DNA of 64,000 nucleotides from positions 3,611,001-3,675,000 of the forward strand of contig NZ_CP091716.1 of NCBI RefSeq assembly GCF_022009635.1. Direction: 5' to 3'. The translations under genes were made by a program, and so were the position numbers. Below are positions 1 to 6,584 of this stretch, one piece after another; position 1 is the stretch's first letter, and every line of letters starts with the position of its first letter. The stretch comes from Variovorax paradoxus (GTDB lineage Bacteria > Pseudomonadota > Gammaproteobacteria > Burkholderiales > Burkholderiaceae_C). The notes under the pieces were generated by a model. The model saw only the letters and a list, made by a program, of their open reading frames with translations, was not told the DNA's origin and searched no databases.

Positions 1-2
1 TG

Positions 3-50
3 TGCGCCTCACTGGTCATCGTCGCGGTGCTGGGGGGGACGGGGGGATGA
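3..50 (+). CDS. C-terminal end of an upstream gene, probably cbiB (cobalamin biosynthesis)
   Basis: Only the last 15 codons are inside the window. They read CASLVIVAVLGGTGG and end at the TGA at 48-50. The stop overlaps the ATG of the next gene at 47 (ATGA), which suggests a translationally coupled operon. In many proteobacteria the adenosylcobinamide-phosphate synthase CbiB, a membrane protein, lies directly upstream of the threonine-phosphate decarboxylase gene, and the hydrophobic tail here fits that. The identity is inferred from context; 15 residues cannot prove it. Confidence 0.4.
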   Translation, partial: CASLVIVAVLGGTGG

Positions 51-1063
51 CGGGCGGCTTCATTCACGGCGGACCCGACGCATCGGGCGCGGCACCCCAT
101 GATTTCTCGACCAACGGCAATGCGGTGGGTGCATGCCCCGCCGTGCTTGCCGCATTGCGCGACGCCGATCCCACGCATTACCCGGACCCGCGCTACACGG
201 CGTTGCGCGACCGGCTCGCGGGCTTCCACGGCGTGGCGCCGGAACGCATCGTGATCGCGGCGAGCGCGAGCGAATTCATCCACCGCATCGGCGCCGCCGT
301 CGCTCAGGGCGGTGCCGGCGTGGTCTGGCTGCCGGCGCACAGCTACGGCGACTACGAGCGCGCCGCGCGGGCCTGGGGCCTGCAGGTGCTGCGCGCGCCC
401 GCGCCGTTCGAGACGGCTGCCTTGCGCTGGTGCTGCGAACCATCGAGCCCGCTCGGGCAGCCGCAGGCCAATCTGGTGGCGCATGCGCAAGGCGACGGAG
501 GGCCTTGCGTGCTCGATATGGCCTATGAACCGCTGCGCCTCGAAGGCAGTCCCTCGCTGGATGCCGCACAGCGCGACCGCGTCTGGCAGATGTGGACGCC
601 GAACAAGGCCATGGGCCTCACCGGCATTCGCGCTGCCTATGCCATTGCGCCCCTCGACGCTGTCGGCTCGCCGTTGATGGGGCGCCTCGAGCGGTTGGCG
701 CCGTCGTGGCCGCTGGGCACGCATGGCGTGGTGCTGCTGGCGACATGGACCGGCGACGACGCCCAGCGCTGGCTCGCGCAAAGCCTGGTCACGCTGCGCG
801 AATGGAAAGCGCAGCAGCAGGTCGCCTGCGAGTCGCTGGGCTGGCAGTGCCTGCCCGGCGACGCGAACTTCTTCTGCGCCCGCACCGACAAGCCATATCC
901 CCATTTCGCCGACGCACTGCGCGCCGAGGGCATCAAACTGCGCGACTGCGCCTCCTTCGGCCTGCCGGGCCATGTGCGGCTCGGCGTGTTGCCGCCCGCG
1001 AGCCATCAAGCCTTGAAAGAGGGATGGACAAAGGCGGTGTCTTCCCTCGAACATTCGCGCTGA
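47..1063 (+). CDS. cobD: L-threonine-O-3-phosphate decarboxylase CobD (CobC in Pseudomonas naming)
   Basis: A PLP-dependent class I/II aminotransferase-fold protein of 338 aa. The family decarboxylates threonine phosphate to (R)-1-amino-2-propanol phosphate, the linker between the corrin ring and the nucleotide loop of cobalamin. The N-terminal DFSTNGNAVG and the HYPDPRYTALR segment are typical of the family. The probable PLP lysine is K187 in TPNKAMGLTG, and the conserved arginine follows in the GIRAAYA segment. The ATG at 47 was chosen over an in-frame upstream GTG at 2 because it overlaps the preceding stop codon. The other cobalamin genes of the window resume only at 13118, so the pathway is split here. 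The family is clear; the exact enzyme is supported by the cobalamin context. Confidence 0.8.
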   Translation: MTGGFIHGGPDASGAAPHDFSTNGNAVGACPAVLAALRDADPTHYPDPRYTALRDRLAGFHGVAPERIVIAASASEFIHRIGAAVAQGGAGVVWLPAHSYGDYERAARAWGLQVLRAPAPFETAALRWCCEPSSPLGQPQANLVAHAQGDGGPCVLDMAYEPLRLEGSPSLDAAQRDRVWQMWTPNKAMGLTGIRAAYAIAPLDAVGSPLMGRLERLAPSWPLGTHGVVLLATWTGDDAQRWLAQSLVTLREWKAQQQVACESLGWQCLPGDANFFCARTDKPYPHFADALRAEGIKLRDCASFGLPGHVRLGVLPPASHQALKEGWTKAVSSLEHSR

Positions 1064-1092
1064 GCGCGCACCCGAACAAGAACACGAAGACC

Positions 1093-1446
1093 ATGCTCTA
1101 CGCCATCACCACGCTTTTTCTCTGCCAGCTTGCCGGCGAACTGCTCGTGCAGTGGCTCGGCCTGCCGATTCCCGGTCCGCTGATCGGCATGGTGCTGCTG
1201 TTCATCGGCCTGCTGGTGCGCGGCGGCGTGCCGCAGGTGCTGACCGACACCTCGGGCCATCTGCTGCGCAACCTGATGCTGCTGTTCATTCCGGCCGTGG
1301 CCGGCGTGATGCTGCATTTCGAACGGGTAGGGCGCGAGTGGCTGCCGTTCCTGGCGGCCGGCATCGTGGGCGCGGCCTTCACCATGACGGTCACCGCGCT
1401 CACCTTCCGCTGGATGATCCGCGTCACCGGCAAGGACGCCGAATGA
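1093..1446 (+). CDS. CidA/LrgA family holin-like membrane protein
   Basis: A 117-aa, very hydrophobic protein with about four membrane segments. It opens MLYAITTLFLCQLAGELLV and contains the family hallmark PIPGPLIGMVLLF, then a LMLLFIPAVAGVM segment. LrgA/CidA proteins are small inner-membrane proteins related to phage holins. They act with the LrgB/CidB partner in murein hydrolase control and, in some bacteria, in transport of small carboxylates. The partner gene follows 193 bp downstream, unusually far for this pair, because three 66-bp repeats lie between them. The start is the first ATG in frame with the hydrophobic N-terminus. Naming as CidA or LrgA cannot be settled from sequence alone. 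Confidence 0.85.
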   Translation: MLYAITTLFLCQLAGELLVQWLGLPIPGPLIGMVLLFIGLLVRGGVPQVLTDTSGHLLRNLMLLFIPAVAGVMLHFERVGREWLPFLAAGIVGAAFTMTVTALTFRWMIRVTGKDAE

Positions 1447-1642
1447 GCGCCGCGCAGGGCCGCCCCAAGCAAGCTCGCACCGCAGCGCGAAGCGCGGAGG
1501 TCTTCCGGTTGAGCGCCGCGCCGGGCCGCCCCAAGCAAGCTCGCACCGCAGCGCGAAGCGCGGAGGTCTTCCGGTCGAGCGCCGCGCCGGGCCGCCCCAA
1601 GCAAGCTCGCACCGCAGCGCGAAGCGCGGAGGTCTTCCGATG
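1445..1642 (+). repeat. Three tandem 66-bp direct repeats, each ending in a Shine-Dalgarno-like GGAGG
   Basis: Units lie at 1445-1510, 1511-1576 and 1577-1642. They are near identical: unit 1 has A instead of C at its 12th base, and the last three bases differ (gtt, gtc, atg). Each begins GAGCGCCGCGC and ends GCGGAGGTCTTCCG. The array starts inside the stop codon of the LrgA-like gene, and its last unit supplies both the GGAGG (1628-1632) and the ATG (1640) of the LrgB-like gene. A partial next unit (GAGCGC) seems to continue into that gene at 1645. The unit length is 22 codons, so reading frames stay open through the array. No other copy was noticed in this window. Confidence 0.95.
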
Positions 1643-2371
1643 ATGAGCGCGCCGGCCAGGCTGTCCGAAATCTGGGTCTTCCTCGCGCAATCGCCGCTGC
1701 TGTGGCTGTCGCTCACGCTGCTGGCCTACCTGGGCGCGCTGTGGCTGCACACGCGCAGCGGGCGCAATCCGGTGGTCAACCCGGTGCTGATTTCCGTGAT
1801 CGTCATCGTGTCGGTGCTGCTGCTCACGCGCACGCCTTACGACACGTATTTCGAGGGCGCCAAGTTCGTGCACTTCCTGATCGGCCCGGCCACGGTGGCG
1901 CTGGCGGTGCCGCTCTACGGGCAGGTCGGGCGGCTGCGCAGGCTGTGGCTGCCGATCGGCGTGGCGCTGCTGGTGGGCTCGGTCGCGGCCATCGTCTCGG
2001 CGATCGGCATCGCCTGGGTGCTGGGCGGTTCGCACGAGCTGATGATGTCGCTGGCGCCCAAGTCGGCCACCATGCCGATCGCGATGGGCGTGGCCGAGAA
2101 GATCGGCGGGCTGCCTTCGCTGGCAGCGGTGGCGGCCGCCATTGCGGGCATCTCGGGCGCCATCATGGCCACGGGCCTCTTGAACCTGCTGCGCATCCGC
2201 GAGCCCGCGGTGCGCGGCTTCGCGGTCGGCATGGCGGCGCACGGCATCGGCACGGCGCGGGCCATCCAGGTGAACGAAACGGCGGGCGCGTTCTCCGCGC
2301 TGGCCATGGGGCTCAACGGCATCGCGACGGCGCTGCTGGTGCCGCTGATCGTCAAGCTGATGGGAGCCTGA
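1640..2371 (+). CDS. CidB/LrgB family membrane protein
   Basis: A 243-aa integral membrane protein with about six to seven hydrophobic segments. The C-terminal part carries the LrgB-type features ALAPKSATMPIAMGVAEKIGG and AAHGIGTARAIQ. It is the usual partner of the CidA/LrgA protein encoded upstream, and the pair influences autolysis or acts as a carboxylate exporter/importer in different bacteria. The start at the first of two adjacent ATG codons (1640, 1643) is set by GGAGG seven bases upstream, which belongs to the third 66-bp repeat. The short gap to the next gene (4 bp to its GTG) suggests co-transcription. Confidence 0.88.
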   Translation: MMSAPARLSEIWVFLAQSPLLWLSLTLLAYLGALWLHTRSGRNPVVNPVLISVIVIVSVLLLTRTPYDTYFEGAKFVHFLIGPATVALAVPLYGQVGRLRRLWLPIGVALLVGSVAAIVSAIGIAWVLGGSHELMMSLAPKSATMPIAMGVAEKIGGLPSLAAVAAAIAGISGAIMATGLLNLLRIREPAVRGFAVGMAAHGIGTARAIQVNETAGAFSALAMGLNGIATALLVPLIVKLMGA

Positions 2372-2375
2372 GGGC

Positions 2376-2969
2376 GTGTCCCGGTACTGGCCCAGACCCA
2401 TCACCGAGGCGCGGCCCATGGAGCTCGTCTGGCCCGCGAAGCCCTATCTGAGCGGCTATGTGTCGGCCCTGAATCGGGGCTGGGCGCGCGACGAATCCCG
2501 GCCCGAATCCGGTGCCGAGGAGCGCGCGGCCATCGAGGCCGACTCGGCGCAGTTCCTCGCGAACCTGGTGGACCGCGAAGCCAAGGGCCCGCCCGTCACG
2601 CTGCCCGACGGCTCGCGCGTGCCGCGCCTGCCGGGCTACAAGCTCTGGATGTGGGACGGCGAGTTCTGCGGCAGCATCGATCTGCGCTGGCAGCCCGGCA
2701 CCATCGCCTTGCCCGTCTACTGCCTGGGGCACATCGGCTACCACGTGGTGCCGTGGAAGCAGCGAAAGGGCTACGCGACGCGCGCGCTGCGCGCCGTGCT
2801 CGCGCTGGCGGCCGGCGAGGGACTGAGCCGGGTCGAGATCACGACCAGCCCCGACAACTTCGCCTCGCAGAAGGTGATTCTGGCCAACGGCGGCGTGCAG
2901 GCCGAGACCTTCCTCACGCTGCCCAGCCAGGGCAGCCTGACCAAGTTCCGCTACTTCATCTACCTCTGA
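2376..2969 (+). CDS. GNAT family N-acetyltransferase
   Basis: A 197-aa protein with a GNAT fold in its C-terminal half. The acetyl-CoA pyrophosphate loop is visible as KQRKGYATRALRAVL (family pattern Q/RxxGxG/A), followed by the EITTSPDNFASQKVILANGG segment, where bound cofactor and a conserved asparagine are usual. The substrate cannot be read from the sequence. The GTG at 2376 lies 5 bases after the preceding stop; an ATG at 2418 would give a 183-aa protein and is an equally possible start. It probably belongs to the same transcript as the LrgA/LrgB pair. Confidence 0.82.
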   Translation: MSRYWPRPITEARPMELVWPAKPYLSGYVSALNRGWARDESRPESGAEERAAIEADSAQFLANLVDREAKGPPVTLPDGSRVPRLPGYKLWMWDGEFCGSIDLRWQPGTIALPVYCLGHIGYHVVPWKQRKGYATRALRAVLALAAGEGLSRVEITTSPDNFASQKVILANGGVQAETFLTLPSQGSLTKFRYFIYL

Positions 2970-2994
2970 TACCCGCTAGCAAGGAGCGCAAGCC

Positions 2995-3459
2995 ATGGCC
3001 CACTACACAGCCGAAGTCCTCTGGCAGCGAGGCGAGCAGGATTTCCTGGGCAACACCTACAGCCGGCGGCACACGCTGCGCTTTGACGGCGGGGTGGAGG
3101 TGCCGGCCTCGTCGTCGCCGCACGTGGTGCCGCTGCCCATGTCGGACGCCTCGGCGGTCGACCCGGAGGAAATGTTCGTCGCATCGCTGTCGAACTGCCA
3201 CATGCTGTGGTTCCTCACGATGGCGGTGAAGCGCAAGTTCGTGGTCGACCGCTACTTCGACGCGGCCGTCGGCACCATGGAAAAGAACGCCGAAGGCAAG
3301 ATGGCGATGACGGTGGTCACGCTGCGGCCCGAAGTGACCTTCTCGGGCGAGCACCTGCCCACGCGCGAGCAGATCGAGCAGATGCACCACCGCGCGCACG
3401 ACGAATGCTTCATCGCGAACTCGGTGAAGACCGAGGTGCGCTGCGAGCCGGTGTACTGA
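2995..3459 (+). CDS. OsmC family peroxidase-like protein
   Basis: A 154-aa protein of the OsmC/Ohr superfamily, which are thiol peroxidases that reduce organic hydroperoxides. The two redox cysteines are present: C68 in LSNCHMLWF and C138 in HDECFIANSV, with the catalytic arginine expected near the N-terminus. The length is normal. AAGGAG eight bases before the ATG supports the start. The subgroup that targets this protein (OsmC, Ohr or YhfA-like) cannot be fixed, but the SNCHMLWF pattern resembles the OsmC branch rather than Ohr. It ends 8 bases before the convergent PilZ gene. Confidence 0.85.
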   Translation: MAHYTAEVLWQRGEQDFLGNTYSRRHTLRFDGGVEVPASSSPHVVPLPMSDASAVDPEEMFVASLSNCHMLWFLTMAVKRKFVVDRYFDAAVGTMEKNAEGKMAMTVVTLRPEVTFSGEHLPTREQIEQMHHRAHDECFIANSVKTEVRCEPVY

Positions 3460-3467
3460 GGGCTTGT

Positions 3468-4223
3468 TCAGCCCACCAGCGAACGGCTCTTCATTTCGAG
3501 CCGCGTGATCAGGCGCTGCAGCGCGGTTTCGGCGCCGGCCGGCAGCGTGACGAAACGGAACCCCAGTTGGTAGCGTAGCGTGCCGTTCTCCAGCGTGGTG
3601 GCGCGCTGCGACACGAGCTGCATGTCGAGCGTGAGCTGGCCCAGGGTGCCGAGCGACAGTTCGCAGTCGAGCAGGCGGGTGCCCAGGGGCAATTCGGCCA
3701 CCCGCACGTCCTTGGTGCGCAGGCCGACGCCGCCGAGCGACAGGTCTTGCACCTCGAAGCTGAACGGATCGCCCTTGGGCGGCAGGCGCCCCGAGCAGGT
3801 GAACGAATCGAGGATCGGCGCATCGACGCGGAAATACTCGCGCCGCTGCATGTAGACCAGCACTTCGGGAAAGTCGGCCTCGAAGGCGGGCAGCCCCTCG
3901 AAGCGGACCTCGCGTGGCGTGGTGATCGAGAACTCGAGGCGCACGCCCTCCGGCTGGGCCTGGAACAGGCAGCGCCGCGCGGCCAGCAGGCCCTTGTTCT
4001 GCTCGGGCTGCGCGCCCCAGTCGAAGGTGAAGACGCGCCTGCGCAGATCCACGTCCAGAAGCTGCGTCACGAGGTGGCCGCCGGCATATTGAACGGTGAG
4101 GTTGTTGCTGCGATTGACGAGATTGCGCAGCTGAACGCCGATCTCCGCCGGGGTGCGGCGGCCGAAATTGCCTGCGCTTTCATCGGGCGCGTCGGCCTGG
4201 GCGTTCGACGGGTCTGTATCCAT
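3468..4223 (-). CDS. PilZ domain protein, YcgR-like flagellar brake
   Basis: A 251-aa protein in two parts. Residues about 25-115 match a YcgR N-terminal domain, and residues about 124-245 form a PilZ domain. Both c-di-GMP binding motifs are present: R128-E-Y-F-R132 (RxxxR) and D150-LSLGG155 (D/NxSxxG). YcgR proteins bind c-di-GMP and slow the flagellar motor by contacting the stator or rotor. No flagellar genes lie nearby, so its target is inferred from the family. The 220 bp between this gene and the LysR gene stop hold no gene I can recognise. Confidence 0.85.
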   Translation of the reverse strand: MDTDPSNAQADAPDESAGNFGRRTPAEIGVQLRNLVNRSNNLTVQYAGGHLVTQLLDVDLRRRVFTFDWGAQPEQNKGLLAARRCLFQAQPEGVRLEFSITTPREVRFEGLPAFEADFPEVLVYMQRREYFRVDAPILDSFTCSGRLPPKGDPFSFEVQDLSLGGVGLRTKDVRVAELPLGTRLLDCELSLGTLGQLTLDMQLVSQRATTLENGTLRYQLGFRFVTLPAGAETALQRLITRLEMKSRSLVG

Positions 4224-4443
4224 GAGCTTGCCGGTGTGTATGTTCTTGCGGGCGCGTGCCGAGCCCCTGCCGGGGCTTTTGCGCGGTCTTCATCGAGGCC
4301 GCGGCACGTGCGTTCAGCCGGAAATCGCAACGCTTTCCGGTATCGGACCTAAGTCATTAGCGGCATCAAGCGGCGAACATTTAGGGTCCGGCGCGAATTA
4401 TCTTCTGCAAATGTGGCGGAACCGGCGGCCCGCACAGGGCAAA

Positions 4444-5358
4444 TCAGCGGCGCTGCAGCCTTGGATTCTTCGCGAACAGCTCCGCCGCCCAGTCCACGAA
4501 GGCCCGCACCTTGGCGCTCAGGTGCCGGTTGGGCGGGTAGACCACGTGGATGGGCAGCGGGTCGCGGCTCCAGTCGGGCAGCACCTCGACCAGCTCGCCG
4601 CTTTCCAGCAGCGGCTCGGCCATGAAGGTGATGCACTGCGAAATGCCGAAGCCGCCCAGCACCGCCGCGATGTGGGCGTTGCTCTCGTTCACCGACACGC
4701 GGTAGGGGCCGTTCAGCTCGATCTGCTCGTCGCCCTTCTTGAACTCGTGCGGGTAGACGCGCCGCGTGGTGCCCGAGAAGTAGCTCACCACGTGATGCCG
4801 CTTCTCGATGTCGTTCGGGTGCTGCGGCATGCCGTAGCGCTTGATGTACGCGGGTGACGCCACGGTGACGAAGTGCAGCGTGCCGATGCGCCGCGCCACC
4901 AGCGACTGGTCGCTGAGCTCGCCGGCGCGGATCACGCAGTCGACGTTGTCGCTGATCAGGTCGACCGTGCGGTCGCTCACGCCCAGGTCGACCTGGATGT
5001 CGGGGTAGCGGTCGCAGAAGGTGGCCAGCGCGGGCAGGATGACCAGCCGCGCCACCGAGGTGCCGATGTCGATGCGCAGCCGCCCCGTGGGGTTGGCCTG
5101 CGCGTTCGTCATGCTGGCTTCCATGTCGTCGAAATCGTTCAGGAGGCGCGCGGCCCGCTCGAAGTACGCGGCGCCGTCGGGCGTGACCGTCACGCGGCGC
5201 GTGGTGCGGTTGAGCAGCTTCACCCGCAGGCGCGATTCCAGCGCCTGGATCTGCTTGGTGACGGTGCCCTTGGGCAGCGCGAGCGAGTCGGCGGCCCGGG
5301 TGAAAGTGCCGGCCTCCACGACGCGGACAAAGATCCGCATGGCCTGGATTTGATCCAT
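4444..5358 (-). CDS. LysR family transcriptional regulator
   Basis: A 304-aa LysR regulator. The N-terminal winged HTH spans about residues 1-60 (MRIFVRVVEAGTFTRAAD, then LPKGTVTKQIQALESRL) and the effector-binding domain the remainder. It has the CrgA/DmlR-type features SVARLVILPALATF and HVVYPPNRHLSAKVRAFVDW. I chose the ATG at 5358 because homologous regulators start MDQI or similar directly before the HTH; an upstream ATG at 5388 would add 10 residues. It is divergent from the efflux operon that starts at 5540, and the shared 181-bp spacer holds an inverted repeat. This arrangement is typical of LysR control of RND efflux (compare MexT). The inducer is unknown. Confidence 0.9.
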   Translation of the reverse strand: MDQIQAMRIFVRVVEAGTFTRAADSLALPKGTVTKQIQALESRLRVKLLNRTTRRVTVTPDGAAYFERAARLLNDFDDMEASMTNAQANPTGRLRIDIGTSVARLVILPALATFCDRYPDIQVDLGVSDRTVDLISDNVDCVIRAGELSDQSLVARRIGTLHFVTVASPAYIKRYGMPQHPNDIEKRHHVVSYFSGTTRRVYPHEFKKGDEQIELNGPYRVSVNESNAHIAAVLGGFGISQCITFMAEPLLESGELVEVLPDWSRDPLPIHVVYPPNRHLSAKVRAFVDWAAELFAKNPRLQRR

Positions 5359-5453
5359 TGAATGCCTGTTCTGGGATACCCGGCCCACACCGGGGGGAGC
5401 GGATTCTCACACAAGAGGGCAATCCCCATGTGGCCCCGGATTGTTGTCGGTTT

Positions 5454-5507
5454 GGAAACAGAGTGGGGGCATGTTTCCTGTTTAACGCCGCATGTAGCGC
5501 CTTATAT
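5454..5507 (+). promoter_or_regulatory. Candidate LysR operator and promoter of the efflux operon
   Basis: A 7-bp perfect inverted repeat, GGAAACA at 5454-5460 and TGTTTCC at 5472-5478, is separated by 11 bases. Directly after it come a weak -35 (TGTTTA, 5479-5484) and a -10 (TTATAT, 5502-5507) with 17-bp spacing, 32 bases before the start of the hydrolase gene. The position between a LysR gene and its divergent operon fits an activator site abutting the -35. The repeat is seen; the function is inferred. Confidence 0.5.
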
Positions 5508-5539
5508 TTCAACCATCGCCCATTCCCCCGAGGTCGCCC

Positions 5540-6436
5540 ATGTCACCCGTTCCATCGTCCCGTTCCGCCGAAGCCGCAGCGCGCGCCGCGGCACAAGGCG
5601 TGGAAGCCGATCTGTCGATCGAGCTGCCCGGCCGTGAACCGGTCGGTGCGCGCGTGTACGGCCAGCGTGCCAAGGGCGACGTGGTGCCGCTGGTGCTGCA
5701 TTTCCATGGCGGAACCTTCGTGTGCGGCGGCCTGGACAACGGCCGCAACGTGGCCCGACTGCTGTCCGGCGCCGGTGCGGTGGTGGTTTCGCTGGCTTAT
5801 CCGCTGGCGCCCCAGTCGCCCTTTCCGGAACCGATCGAGGTGGGCTATGCCGCCCTCGAATGGCTCTACAAGCAGCGCACCAAGCTGGGCGGTAAGGGCG
5901 CGCAGGTCTACCTGGCCGGCGAGGAAGCCGGTGGCAACCTCGCGGCCGCCGTGGCGCTGATCGCCCGCGACCGCGCCCATCCGCCGGTGGCCGGCCAGAT
6001 CCTGCTGTCGCCCATGCTCGACCCGTGCGCCGGCACCGCCTCGCTGCGCAAGGCCACCAACGATGCGGCCGAGTGCCGCTGGGCCAGCGGCTGGGAAAAG
6101 TACCTGAGCTGCCCCTCGAACGCCACGCACCCCTATGCGGTGCCCAGCGGTTCGCTGCGGCTGTCGGCCCTGGCGCCCGCGCTGGTGCTGGTGGGGCAGG
6201 ACGACGCCATGCGCGACGAGGCCCTGACCTTCGCCGGCCGCCTGCGCGCCGCCGGCATCGAAGTCACGAGCAGCGTGCTGCCCAGCGCCACCGACTGGCC
6301 GAAGGCGCTGTACGACACCGAGAACACGGGTTGCGTGGCCTGTGAGGCCACGGTGCAGCAGCACTTCCGTGAGTTCTTCAGCGCAACCACGCCAAAGGCC
6401 GTGCCCTCGGGCACGGCGCCCAACCACCCCAGCTAG
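5540..6436 (+). CDS. Alpha/beta hydrolase (HSL-type) fold protein lacking catalytic Ser and His
   Basis: A 298-aa protein with the fold of hormone-sensitive-lipase esterases. The oxyanion motif is intact (HFHGGTF, residues 54-60). The nucleophile elbow, usually GDSAGGN, reads GEEAGGN at 127-133, so the catalytic serine position is E129. The acid region LVGQDDAMRDE (217-227) is kept, but the histidine region reads SATDWPKAL with no His. The protein is therefore probably not an esterase and may be a binding or regulatory pseudoenzyme. It is the first gene after the LysR-controlled promoter and is followed by the RND efflux genes, with a hairpin between them. A single error is unlikely because two triad positions have changed. 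Confidence 0.8.
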   Translation: MSPVPSSRSAEAAARAAAQGVEADLSIELPGREPVGARVYGQRAKGDVVPLVLHFHGGTFVCGGLDNGRNVARLLSGAGAVVVSLAYPLAPQSPFPEPIEVGYAALEWLYKQRTKLGGKGAQVYLAGEEAGGNLAAAVALIARDRAHPPVAGQILLSPMLDPCAGTASLRKATNDAAECRWASGWEKYLSCPSNATHPYAVPSGSLRLSALAPALVLVGQDDAMRDEALTFAGRLRAAGIEVTSSVLPSATDWPKALYDTENTGCVACEATVQQHFREFFSATTPKAVPSGTAPNHPS

Positions 6437-6465
6437 TACCCGGCCGACCCTGTCCGCCTGATCGA

Positions 6466-6505
6466 CACGCTGCCGGCGCGGCAGCGTGCGAGGGCCCCTT
6501 TTTTT
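6466..6505 (+). terminator. Hairpin plus T-run between pseudo-esterase and efflux genes
   Basis: A perfect 9-bp stem, CACGCTGCC (6466-6474) with GGCAGCGTG (6480-6488), has a 5-base loop. Seven Ts follow at 6499-6505, but 10 bases beyond the stem, further than in a canonical intrinsic terminator. It could be a partial terminator that lowers efflux expression, or a processing or stability hairpin. The structure is seen; the role is open. Confidence 0.45.
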
Positions 6506-6584
6506 CCGAAATCCGCCTCCTGGTGCCGAAAAGCGCCGGGCTGGCCTGTTGCATCCCAAAAGTCATCGAGAAGGACTGAACATC

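Noticed and set aside
1152..1643. A reading frame through the 66-bp repeats coding a repetitive Arg/Ala/Pro peptide
   Set aside because: Its first half is the wrong frame of the LrgA-like gene and it ends in the RBS of the LrgB-like gene. The minus-strand reading is just as open. Neither has a plausible start.
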